Assembly (NCBI GenBank): GCA_948470475.1
Contig: OX419347.1
Location: forward strand, 5,946,143 to 6,010,142
Length of the DNA stretch: 64,000 nucleotides
DNA from: Galaxea fascicularis
Lineage: Eukaryota; Cnidaria; Anthozoa; Scleractinia; Euphylliidae
Direction of reading: 5' to 3'
Below, one piece after another: positions 1 to 9,204 of the stretch. How positions within the stretch are numbered: the first letter of the stretch is position 1; each line of letters opens with the position of its first letter. The position numbers and the translations under genes are program-made. The notes beneath the pieces were generated by a model that was given only the letters and a program-made list of their open reading frames with translations, had not been told where the DNA came from and did not search any database.

Positions 1-1182
1 TGTGATGATAGGTCGGAAAGCATCGCGCAGAATTCTGTACTCCTGCCATGGCGGAATTGCCGCTTCTCCATTCCTCTTTTGATGCGCTGAGGAAGAACTG
101 GAGTTAAGCCTCACTTTAAGGTGCGGAAACCGTGAATGGAATGGTGCTAGGTAGTGAGTGTGGTTTTGTGGTGATGATACGCGGTCTGCTCCACGACAAT
201 AAAGATCTTCTCCTTCAAAAACGAGTGTTCGAATTGACGATCTCCTGGACATATCGTCCGGGGTGGGCACGGGGGGTTTTCGGCCGGATATATCACTTGC
301 AATGCTGTGATAACTCGGTTGGCTTACCACACGGTTTGCATATGCTTTTTGCACTGTATGCTTTTTCCAATGAGGGAGTTCGTTGTCATTGTTTACATTC
401 AATTCATCGTGATCCGGCTGACGTCTTAATATCTGTTTACTCTGAACATTCAGCTTTGGTTCTGTGGGATTTGCAATAGCTCTCTGTGAATCTTTTCCAG
501 GTACCTTTGCCCTGGAGTAATTAACTTTTGCCTTGCTATTCGTTTCCACAGCGTTGGCACCATTCTTGTGCTTGCATGTTTCTAATGCTGTAACAGCCTT
601 CTTAGAAACCATGTTTGCTATTTTTGTTGATCTAATTTTGCTGCCTGGTAGCATTTGAAAATGTTCTTTCACAACGGCGTTCGAAGTTGGACTTTTCGGC
701 CTTTGTCCGTACACTCGCCGCGGCTCCTTTTCGCTTTTTCCTTTCGTTTCATTTTGTGAGAGATACACAACCTGGAAACCAGAATTCAGCCTTTCCATAT
801 CGCTTCGATAGTGATGGAAATTCTGAATATGGCCATGGCACTCAGGGACAAGATTTTGAACCAATTCCTCGCCTTTCTTGTTCTTCGCGAGATAGCCGTT
901 CGAGTTGGTAATTGGTCCCGTACATTCCCCTGATCTTCGAGAATTGCTTCCTCTCGCAAGATTTTCCTCTCCAATTGTTGGCTCTGAACGAAATGAGATC
1001 GTGCGAAAGACGTCCTTCATTCTTTGAATCAGCGCTCTTTGCCTGTAATCCTCAAATTGTGAAACGTCGCGTCTCTTTGGTGTTACTGGACCACGGTTTA
1101 CACTGAATAAGCAATCGTTTTCGGCGGAAGTTTTTTGTCGCTTGGTGGGAAGTCTACGAATTTGGAACGAGCTCGAAGCCAT
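1..1182 (-). CDS. Unrecognised protein, N-terminal 394 codons (partial, runs off the window)
   Basis: One reading frame stays open on the minus strand from an ATG at 1182-1180 to the first base of the window, 394 codons with no stop. The start is the first in-frame Met after a short 5' flank and begins MASSSFQIRRLPTKRQKTSA. The protein is basic and rich in Ser, Arg, Lys, Gln and Asn. No catalytic motif, signal peptide or membrane segment is visible. A segment near residues 45-60 (YRQRALIQRMKDVFR) could form an amphipathic helix. The rest looks largely disordered. I do not recognise the family. The length without stops, and the absence of comparable frames on the other strand, support a real, large first coding exon. 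It could also be a retrogene or the 5' part of an intron-poor gene. Its 3' part lies outside the window. Confidence 0.65.
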   Translation of the reverse strand, partial: MASSSFQIRRLPTKRQKTSAENDCLFSVNRGPVTPKRRDVSQFEDYRQRALIQRMKDVFRTISFRSEPTIGEENLARGSNSRRSGECTGPITNSNGYLAKNKKGEELVQNLVPECHGHIQNFHHYRSDMERLNSGFQVVYLSQNETKGKSEKEPRRVYGQRPKSPTSNAVVKEHFQMLPGSKIRSTKIANMVSKKAVTALETCKHKNGANAVETNSKAKVNYSRAKVPGKDSQRAIANPTEPKLNVQSKQILRRQPDHDELNVNNDNELPHWKKHTVQKAYANRVVSQPSYHSIASDISGRKPPVPTPDDMSRRSSIRTLVFEGEDLYCRGADRVSSPQNHTHYLAPFHSRFPHLKVRLNSSSSSAHQKRNGEAAIPPWQEYRILRDAFRPIIT

Positions 1183-1410
1183 GTCAAAAACCAAGAAGTG
1201 CAATTTAACGGAATGCTGAGCTTGGAATCACTCGTTAGCAACGCAAATATTGTGTATTCAGCGTAAATTGGTGACAGAAGCACGCGACAATTTTATTAAG
1301 TAAACAGGGAAGAATTAAACTTTACATGGGATACTGGGCATTAAGAGATCAGAATGTCACTCGATCAATACAAGAGCACTGCCAGGTTTAGCATCACCTA
1401 AGGAAGCTCT

Positions 1411-1606
1411 AATAGGCCGTTTACAGGTTACGATCACATGTTACAAAAAAAAAAAACACCTTGCTGGTGAGCAAATTGCACACTGGGACATCCAAACCAA
1501 AAAAATATTAAGTTAAGTTGCTTTATTTTGGATTTCCCAGTGCCCAATTTGCTCACCAACAAGGTGTTTTTTGTACCATGTGATCGTAAACTGCAAAGGG
1601 CCTATT
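1411..1606. repeat. MITE-like inverted-repeat element (AATAGGCC ends)
   Basis: The ends AATAGGCCGTTTACAG and CTGCAAAGGGCCTATT are imperfect inverted repeats. Inner segments around CGATCACATG, ACACCTTG and GTGAGCAAATT also pair across the element. It is about 196 bp, non-coding and A-rich in the middle. Its termini resemble those of the element at 29176-29375, so the two are probably related non-autonomous DNA transposons. Confidence 0.6.
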
Positions 1607-3110
1607 ATGTCTTCGCCGAAGACATAACTGAAGCGGCTTCAACAGAGTTTGTAGAGGGGACAAACTCCCCTCTACAAACTCTGGGCTTCAATGGAATACC
1701 AAAAAGACTTGTCTAATTTTCATTGTTACCAAGGAATCGGTTAGAGCATTGGAAGTATTTACTGTTATCTGCCCCTACTTACTGTACGTCAAGGATGATT
1801 ATTTAAGCTTGAAAGGCTTAGGACACTTTTTTCCAAACTATTTGACTGTGTACGGAAGAAATCGGCTAAAATCAGATTTAACATTGTCCGCTCTCCATGC
1901 CAGCATATGACCGGTACTGTCTCTTTGTTTGCCAGAAGCGTTTTGCGTTTGAGTAGATGGTTTGAATAAGAAGTGATTTGGAGAAATTTTTAGTATTAAC
2001 AACAGCAGAACAGCCGTGAGAAAGGCAAGAGCTGAGCAAAGTGCGTGTTAAGTTATTCTATTCCGGAACACAATCAAAAGGTCGCGACATAAGCCCGGCG
2101 TATCTAATCGAACAAAATCAAACCAAAAACCAATCGAACTCAATCGAACAATCAGTGTTCGATTGCGTTCGGTAATCGAGCAGAATCGGACATCTCTTTT
2201 GCTGTGAATTTCCGAACCAATCGAACAAAATCAAACAAAATCGAAACTAATCCGATTCGAGCTCTTTACAATGCAGCGGCATAACGTAGGACACAACAGA
2301 GAGGTTTGTTATTGCTGCACCAGCCTTTTTCAATCAAATATTTTTAATGACAGTCTTGTCCTCGATTTTTTATAAAACAATATTCCTTAAAAAATGAAGC
2401 TGGGGCTAAAAACACTTCCTTCATGTTTTCAACTTAGTAATTTCACAGCCCTCCCAGCCTTCTCCACTGCACAGTCACGTGAAATAGTTTTTTTAGGCCC
2501 CAAATGAAGGCCAGTCATAACGCATCATCAAAGCATCATCTTGCACCATGTGACGAGAGAGTCATATTGCATTTGTGACCCAGCAGATTAGTTATCTTTT
2601 TAAATATACCCATCAAAGGATAGCATCGTCTTTTGTTAAAATTAATATAACAGACACTTTTGTATTAAGGATTAATATAAAATAACAGCCAACACAAATT
2701 TCTTTAAAATACCGCTGTAGCTACATGTACTGTAGCAAGGAGTCAAAAAATTCATCCATATTAAAACAAACGTTCCTTGCCTTATCTTAGCCTGCAAATT
2801 ATTGTTCCCCTTTTACATTGACTCCAAAATTTTCTTGATATCCTGAGCTTCCTAAAAATTAGTAAAGAAACAAAAGAGAAGACAAAAGAAATTTCAATGT
2901 GGAGGGTGAGTTTCTGAGCAGTAATTAGCATTTTGATATATGCCATTTTGCAAAGTTTAAGAAACATGATGGAAGGCCATTCAGAGCCACCTTAAATTTT
3001 TAAAATTTGCTAGAGCTGTAACCACTTTACCTGTGGATTTGTGAACACAAATGACCTTGAAATATAAAGCTTCCTCTTTTCATCATCAAATCTCCACATA
3101 TTCAAGGAGA
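1607..3110. other. Non-coding stretch with AATCGAAC-rich repeat
   Basis: No coding signal was found. Positions about 2103-2262 hold many copies and near-copies of AATCGAAC and AATCAAAC in both orientations, an old simple or dispersed repeat. The remainder is AT-rich unique-looking sequence. Confidence 0.4.
1643..1683. repeat. Perfect 18-bp hairpin
   Basis: Arms 1643-1660 and 1666-1683 are exact reverse complements around the 5-base loop CAAAC. It lies 36 bp beyond the inverted-repeat element at 1411-1606. Its context (AGCGGCTTCAA before, GGGCTTCAATGG after) gives no sign of a gene. Confidence 0.6.
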
Positions 3111-3154
3111 TGCCTATGGAAAAAGAAAGCCATTGCAACTCATGTTCTGTGTGT

Positions 3155-3430
3155 GTGTGTTGGGGGGAGGGAGATGTACATGTAGGAAATGGAAACCCGA
3201 GTGAGAGTTATGGAGCTGGGAGAGGGGAGGGTGGGGAGCAGGAGTTCTAATAAGGCAATAGGTGGGAGAGGGTGGGAAGCTGGAGTTGTAACAGGGCAAG
3301 AGGTGGGAAAGGGGAGGGTGGGAACCAGGGATTCTAAAAAGGCCAGACAGGGGAGACAAATAATTTTTCAGGAACAGAAGACAGGAGAACAAGATACAGA
3401 GGGTGGGAGAAAAGGGAATGGGGGACAATA
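3155..3430. repeat. G-rich minisatellite-like tract
   Basis: Imperfect tandem units of roughly 55 bp, built on GGTGGGAGAGGG and GGGAGGGTGGGA blocks with TTCTAA/TTGTAA spacers, repeat two to three times. The plus strand carries many GGG runs and could form G-quadruplexes. The frames on both strands here are compositional artefacts. Confidence 0.55.
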
Positions 3431-3964
3431 GCTTGACGCCCCTCTGCCTCCTTCATGTTCCCTCCCCAAGTGTTACAAAGTTATGGTTTCAACAGTGTCA
3501 CTAAGCAGTGATGTTAAGCCATTCTTCAAACGCTGGTAGATTAGAGTAGGGAATATAGCTGCATGTGTTGTGTTCTGGGATATGTCACATCTCTTTGTAG
3601 GGTGGCTAAGACCTGTTCCAAATGTCACACTGCTGCTGTTTCAAACTAAATTGAACTCAAAGTGGCAAGTAGCATGATGATGGCTTAGCAGTGTACATGT
3701 AGCATGGTAGACCTTCTTGAATATAATTGCTGTTTCTAACTAAATTCTACTTGCTGCAGATTGTTGTACAGAATGGTGTCACACATCGTGCTATTGCTGA
3801 CTGCTACTATCAAAGTTAATTTATTCCTAGATTTAGTTCAACACAGCAATGGTGCAAAGTTTGAGACAGGTCCAGGGTTGGATGATGGGCTAACCTGCAA
3901 CTGCTAAGCCTTGTAGTTGGTTGGGGAAATCAACATTTGGAAAGATTTCGCCCAGCCCCATACA

Positions 3965-4150
3965 TGAGTATAGGAAACCGCACGACCTTGAGTACAATTT
4001 GTGATTAATAGGTACGAGTAAATTTTGAAAGTTCTCAAAATTGCACAAGCCTTTAGGCGAGTGCAATTTGAGAACTTTCCCAATCACAAGTATCTATTAA
4101 TCATGAATTGTATGAGAAGGTTGTGCGATTTTTTATTCATAGTTCACTCA
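3965..4150. repeat. MITE-like inverted repeat
   Basis: Two nested inverted pairs are visible. The inner pair is GAAAGTTCTCAAAATTGCAC (about 4027) against GTGCAATTTGAGAACTTTC (about 4060). The outer pair is the segment around ACAATTTGTGATTAATAGGTA against TATTAATCATGAATTGTATG. A further inverted pair (TCACTCAGCAAAATTAC near 4145, GTAATTTTGTTGAGTG near 4405) may belong to an overlapping element that extends to about 4425. Confidence 0.5.
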
Positions 4151-4888
4151 GCAAAATTACGAATTGTAAGAAGTTGTGCAACTTGTAAATTATTGCGTAT
4201 TTTAGTAAATTAGTCCAACAAATCATTCCAGAGAATGGTAACTTCGGTTTATGTGCCTTTTCATCCAGTACGTTTCACCCATCAAAATGTTCAAATTTGC
4301 AACGTTTGGCTGTTCTCAAGCAACTGTTGCCATGGAAACTTAATAGGTACTCCTGCCAAGTACTATTTGGGATTAATTGTACTGCTCTCGACCAATCAGA
4401 ATTGAGTAATTTTGTTGAGTGTACTATAAGTATGTGTATGGGGCTATTTCTATAGATATCATTCATCATTCTGTTGGATGAACAATAAAACAGCTGGATA
4501 AAATGATATCATTTATCTGTTGGATGAATGATATTAATAAAAATATTAAAAATGGTGGCAAATGTTGGAAATCTACCTCTTTTTAGCGGTGTTACAGCGG
4601 CTTAACGTCAGTTAAAATGCCATACGTTAACTTTACAATTAATTACTGTAATTTTAGCCGTGTTTGCCCCCAACCAAGATGACGTCATAAACCATACATT
4701 TTGCGACTCAAACAGTTTTTGTTCTCGTTGTGTTGGAACATGCTTAGTATTACTACAATGCATGTATAATTGCTCCATGGTGCTGTGTGCGCATCTTATC
4801 AAATTTAAGATTGTCAACAATGGACAAGTTACAAGCATAATTTGCTGCAAAACAACTTCATAATTCAGCTTTTAATAATTAAACTTAC

Positions 4889-5304
4889 ACTGTACCTTCA
4901 ACCGTCCTGATAAATCTTGACGATTCATCGCCAATAAAGAAAGAGCCGTTCGTGAAAGTAAACTGCTCTGTATTCCTTGTGTTTACTATCACCTCCACTT
5001 GCAAAGGAGTATACAAAGTCTCGCCTTTCGCCTGAAAATCTTCCGACTCGTAAACTTGCCCGCTTGGGTGAATGGTGAAAAATCTTCGACAACAAGGCGA
5101 AGATAAGGTAACACTTTTCTTTGGTTGATTACCCGTCTTTAAGAACAACCCATTCTTGGTGTTGTTCGCGGGGAATCTGTCGCACGAGTTTACAGAGTTG
5201 TGATGTTGGTCGTCCTCCGTTCTTGGTCTTTTGGCAACTGAAGTGCAAGCACCAGGCCATGGCGATGACGTGCAAGGAAAAGACACCTCTGTCTCAACAT
5301 CCAT
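4889..5304 (-). CDS. Unrecognised protein, first coding exon
   Basis: An ATG at 5304 in a fair context (CCCATGG) opens 138 codons. They end at a strong donor (GTAAGT at 4888-4883) in phase 2, so the stop seen shortly afterwards is intronic. The first half is Ser/Thr/Pro-rich with a basic patch (KRPRTEDD near residue 26) that could be a nuclear localisation signal. The second half (about residues 65-138) is hydrophobic/polar alternating, as in a folded beta-rich domain (PLQVEVIVNTRNTEQFTF). I could not find the next exon downstream with confidence, and I do not recognise the family. A first exon of a small nuclear or regulatory protein is the best description. Confidence 0.5.
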
Positions 5305-5695
5305 GGGAAGATGTTAACTGTTGCGTATCATTCTTTCAAATATAATGATGGAAGGCAAGTTGATAAAATTGTGTGACGCATAACAGGCACGCCATCTTGA
5401 CTTGGTAACCGTTCTTTTTCGAAAATTGCGCTTTCTTAGGTTGGCCTCGTTCCCATGAAGAGGTGAAACATCTTCTTGGTTGTTCCCAACCCACCCCACT
5501 TAGTTAAGATTCTGATCTAAGGGCAGATAGTCGCGATTTTTTTATGTTGCTTTCCAATGTCAGGTTCAATGGATCCTCATCTCCAATTCTGAAGAATGCT
5601 GAAGGGCAGAGCATGAGAAATCGATGATCATGTTAAGGACATGAGTTTGATTTTTTCAGGCTTTCTGTTTGTTACTCTTAAAGTAGCATTCACAT

Positions 5696-5772
5696 CATTA
5701 CGGAGTGACATCTATAGATGTGAGACCAATAATTTTGTTGGTCTTCACATCTTTTGATGTTACTCTGTAATG
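5696..5772. repeat. Short MITE-like palindrome
   Basis: CATTACGGAGTGACATCT at the left end pairs with the right-end segment AGATGT...ACTCTGTAATG with a few mismatches. GAGACCAA and TTGGTC pair in the middle. No gene was found between 5305 and 6884. The rest of that interval is AT-rich and unremarkable except for the palindrome at 6483-6636. Confidence 0.5.
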
Positions 5773-6482
5773 GTGTAAAAATTTCAACAAAGAGTTCCAT
5801 GAGTCAAAAATGTTACAAATAACATTGTAGAAAACACTGTATGCATTTACAGTCTTTACATAATATACAGATTACTTTATAAATATTCAAGGTATTTAAA
5901 TAAGCACAAAAGACAGCTAGATTGATTTGACGTCATCATGAGACAGAAGACAAATTTACAATTTTTCAATTTTTAAACGAGAGGCATCCACAGCTACTCA
6001 GAACAAAAGATCTCATTTCAATCCTCCATTCTGTGTAAATGGCTACAGTGTACTTAAACATCGGCATGCTCATTGGCTTATTTTAGGTCTAACAATATAT
6101 TTATTTGATCATTTCAGATACTTTCTTGTGTAAAAAAAAAAGTAGGTTTTGAAGCATCCATTCTCTTAGTTTGTATAACATTTGTAGCAGGTGCAAGCGC
6201 CTGTGATAGTAGATAGCTGTGGCAATCGAAGTGGTCATTTTAAGAGTTATATTTTTCAAGTATGTGTTGTCCAACATGGCGAAGTATGCGGTGACTTAAT
6301 GACTCACAACTGCCAAAGCTCTTTCAGCAGCCAGTTTCTACTGAAAGGCGTGAGTTTGCTATGGATCCATAGCAACTTTGACAATGTCATGATAAATGGA
6401 ATTTAAGATCAGTAAGTTAGAGGAAATACGCATGAATTAAAACTGATGTCACTGAGTTCGTTATTTTAAAGATACAATAACT

Positions 6483-6636
6483 ATTTTAAAGAAAACGACA
6501 ACACTCTTAAATTTGCAAAACATGTTTCGACAGAAACTTCTGTCATCTTCAGTTGATATCTATCAACTGAAGATGACAGAAGTTTCTGTCGAAACATGTT
6601 TTGCAAATTTAAGAGTGTTGTCGTTTTCTTTAAAAT
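6483..6636. repeat. Perfect 76-bp-arm palindrome
   Basis: Positions 6483-6558 are the exact reverse complement of 6561-6636, with only the two bases TC between them. Each arm reads as the same peptide-like frame (KMTEVSVETCFANLRV), which I recall as a common piece of Penelope-like element ends in cnidarian genomes (recall, not checked). The symmetry suggests two element termini fused head to head, or a very young fold-back element. Confidence 0.75.
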
Positions 6637-6884
6637 TTTGACTTGCCTGCTGACATCAAGATCCTTTGGAAACAATAACTATTGTTATAAAAGGCACAAT
6701 TGTCAATCTTTAAGACGTAATTATGAGATTTAAAATGTTTTTACATTAAAAGAATATTATTTTGCAAGACAATACAATCAAGAAAGCCACTGCAATCCTG
6801 ACTTGTGAATAAGATCATAACTGACCAATCACCAAATTCTCACAACTTCAGCCATAAAAAATCTCTTGAGAACGTAAGGAGAGT

Positions 6885-9047
6885 CTAATCATAATCATCC
6901 AGGTTTAATGAAGGAGCAAAATTATGCACCATCATCTTGACTCTTTCCTTGCTCTTTCCAATTCTCTGCACAGTATCTTCTATTAGAGATAGTCTCTCTT
7001 TTTCTTCATTGTATCTTATTTCCAAGTCATGGCATCGGTTCTGGCAATCCTCTTCCTTCACTTTGAGGGAATCAAGCTCTGTCTGTAGACGGTTAATCTT
7101 TTGTTTCAGTTCGTCTTTATCCATTTCCATTTTTTTCATTAATTTCTTTTCACCCAGAAGTTGTTCTGTCACGTCTTCCATGATGTTGAGTATACTTTCA
7201 GCCTCCTCTAAAAGAAAGTCATGAATAGCAAACATTGAAGTTTTTGCACTCTGTAAAATTCTGGAACTTAAACATGTTTCTGTTTTCAAATTCCTTTACA
7301 CTCCATATTCAGCATTAATTCTCTTCTGTTATTTTACCTAAAAATTTAGTCTGAAGCTTGTGGGATGTGGCTTTAACAGAGTGACAAGAATACCTCACAA
7401 ATTAATGTGACTAGGCAAGCTGAAAGCCACTCATTGTGCACTCTGGGCATGTGGTGACAGGCATTACCCCTTAAATCTACCAAACTACAGTAAGTTTGAG
7501 CCAGAGCATTAACAGCCATGGACAGCTGTTTCAGCCTTGTTAGGTCTCATCAGCATGGCACAGCTAATATACATGTACATAATAGCCTGCCTCTGCGCCA
7601 GACAAGAATATATTTACATGTACCCTTTAAACCCTTACATCAGCATGTATATTCTCCCCAATGTTCTCCAAACATTTTCTATGGTAATGATGAGGAGAAT
7701 TTGTTAAACAATCAAGACCTTTGTTACTTGTTGATCACTTCCTTTTTTCTCACAACCGTTATGATTGATTGAGCAGTGTTACCATAAGGAGAAATTAAAC
7801 ATTGGTCACTCTTAGGGTTTAACATTCTGAAGACAAATTATTACTTGTACGTATTGCTAAAACATCTATCTAACCAAACATAACTTACTATTCAAAGCAT
7901 TGCATCTCAGATCTAGTGACTGATATTCTTCTACATACTGTCTGGTTTGTTCTTCCAGCTTTTGAAGTCTTTCTCTCTCCTTTTGTTCTTTGAAGTCTGC
8001 GATAATCCCCTGCATAACCGTATTTACTGCAGTTGATCTCACCACAGTCTGACACGTTGGACACTTCTTGCACTCATTTAAGCAAGTTTTGCAAAATGTA
8101 TGTCCACATGGAATAGCTGCAATGGGTGCATGTCTGGGTCCTGTCATGAGTTTTTCACAAACAGGACAGAAGTGACTAGCAATGCCTAGCTCACTGCCTT
8201 CATTAATTCTTTGTTGTTCCTTTTTATGGCTGACATTGGGTTGTAAAGTTGCTTTGAGTCTTTCTGCAACAGTATCAGCCAGGGCACTAAGCACATCAGC
8301 AGATAACTCTGGCGTGTTCAATTTCACAGAAGAGTCATTCACAAGAGGCTCGTTATTTTGGCTGCCATTGGAAGGATCACCCATAAGGGTATGAACGTTT
8401 CCATGGCTACCATCATCACCATGGAGATGGTTATCAAGTTTATCATCACCATGGAAACTCAAGTCTGATCTCACAGATGTTCTTGAGGAAGGCCTTAGCT
8501 TGTTATGAAGAGTTTGCTTACTAGACGAAAGAACGGTACTACTGAAAGAACTTGACGAAGGCGGGTTTTCATAATTCGACGGCATGTACTCCTTGTTGGT
8601 TTTGACTTGATGATCACTGCTCCGCTTCAAATTAGCAGAGTTTGGGTTCCTTTTATTTACACTGGATGCTGAGGGAGGTCTCTGTTTCTTAGCAAGCGGG
8701 TTATCAGCTTTTGATATCCAAGAAATGACATCTGAGTGATCTCGCTGTGGCTCAGGATACAACGGTTTTCTACGAGGATTGCTGTACGGATTTCTGTTCG
8801 CAGCGTTCTCCGGGGAAGAACCACCGGACATACCCGAGCCCGTTCTTAACTTCGGTATATTAGGAAGAGCAGGGTGTTCTTTGTTTACAGATTTGAATTT
8901 TGTTGCTGAAGATTTTGTTGCTTCTCTTTCCTTCATCCACTGGCTTTGCTTTTCACGAAGTGCTTTGACTTTTTCAGCTGTATCTTCTTTCGAATCGCTC
9001 GTTTTCCTCGACACCTTAGTCTGTAATTTCTTTCCTTGTAAAGACAT
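6885..9047 (-). CDS. RING-HC zinc finger and coiled-coil protein (putative E3 ubiquitin ligase)
   Basis: Two exons, 9047-7889 and 7207-6885, join across a GTAAGT donor and a TTTTAG acceptor in matching phase and give 493 aa plus TAG. Residues 1-280 are Ser/Lys/Asn-rich and probably disordered. A RING-HC finger follows at about residues 295-340, with the order Cys-X2-Cys, X14, Cys-X-His-X2-Cys-X2-Cys, X6, Cys-X2-Cys. All eight zinc ligands are present (CPVC, CGHTFCKTC, CPTC). The region after it (EQKERERLQKLEEQTRQYVE onward) is a long coiled coil that spans the splice site. The protein ends in LDDYD. RING proteins of this type usually act as E3 ubiquitin ligases. I cannot name an orthologue. 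The ATG lies 84 bp from the insertion site of the 11.8 kb element. The gene diverges from the AP-1 mu gene beyond it. The intron (7208-7888) contains dispersed repeats. Confidence 0.85.
7355..7475. repeat. Dispersed repeat shared with 44040-44165
   Basis: The block running from GCTTGTGGGATGTGGCTT to GCCACTCATTGTGCACT recurs in reverse complement at about 44040-44165 with scattered mismatches. It is non-coding and lies in the intron of the RING gene. Confidence 0.55.
7625..7822 (+). repeat. Dispersed ~200-bp repeat, family B copy
   Basis: This block contains TATGGTAATGATGAGGAGAA, TTGTTAAACAATCAAGAC and AGGAGAAATTAAACATTGGT. Related copies lie at 27568-27772 (+), 23985-24122 plus 25526 onward (-, split by an insertion), and more divergently at 26283-26395 and 37512-37860. 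It behaves like a non-autonomous mobile repeat. Confidence 0.65.
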
Positions 9048-9131
9048 GATGATTTGTTGTTGGCGATATTTAGGACAGTAATTAATTAATCGTGGATATT
9101 TGTGCGTACAGCAATTTTATGCTTTAAAAAT
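9048..9131. promoter_or_regulatory. Left half of a split divergent promoter (RING side)
   Basis: These 84 bp separate the RING start codon from the inserted 11.8 kb element. Together with 20887-21354 they would form a head-to-head intergenic region of about 0.55 kb. No TATA box or other clear element is visible. The call rests on gene orientation and spacing. Confidence 0.4.
9124..9131. other. Left target-site duplication of the 11.8 kb element
   Basis: TTAAAAAT directly abuts the left terminus GGCAAGAACG and is repeated exactly after the right terminus. Confidence 0.75.
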
Positions 9132-9204
9132 GGCAAGAACGTCATGCTAGCCCACATATAAGGCACTAATACATTACAATACTACATGTATGAATACACC
9201 AACT

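Noticed and set aside
132..1106. Several plus- and minus-strand short frames over the first kilobase
   Set aside because: They are shadows of the single 394-codon minus-strand frame covering 1-1182.
3114..3431. Opposed frames rich in Pro/Ser and Gly/Arg
   Set aside because: Compositional frames over the G-rich minisatellite-like tract.
6481..6675. Minus-strand 64-codon frame across the palindrome
   Set aside because: The frame is a by-product of the palindrome. The peptide is at best a fragment of a retroelement end.
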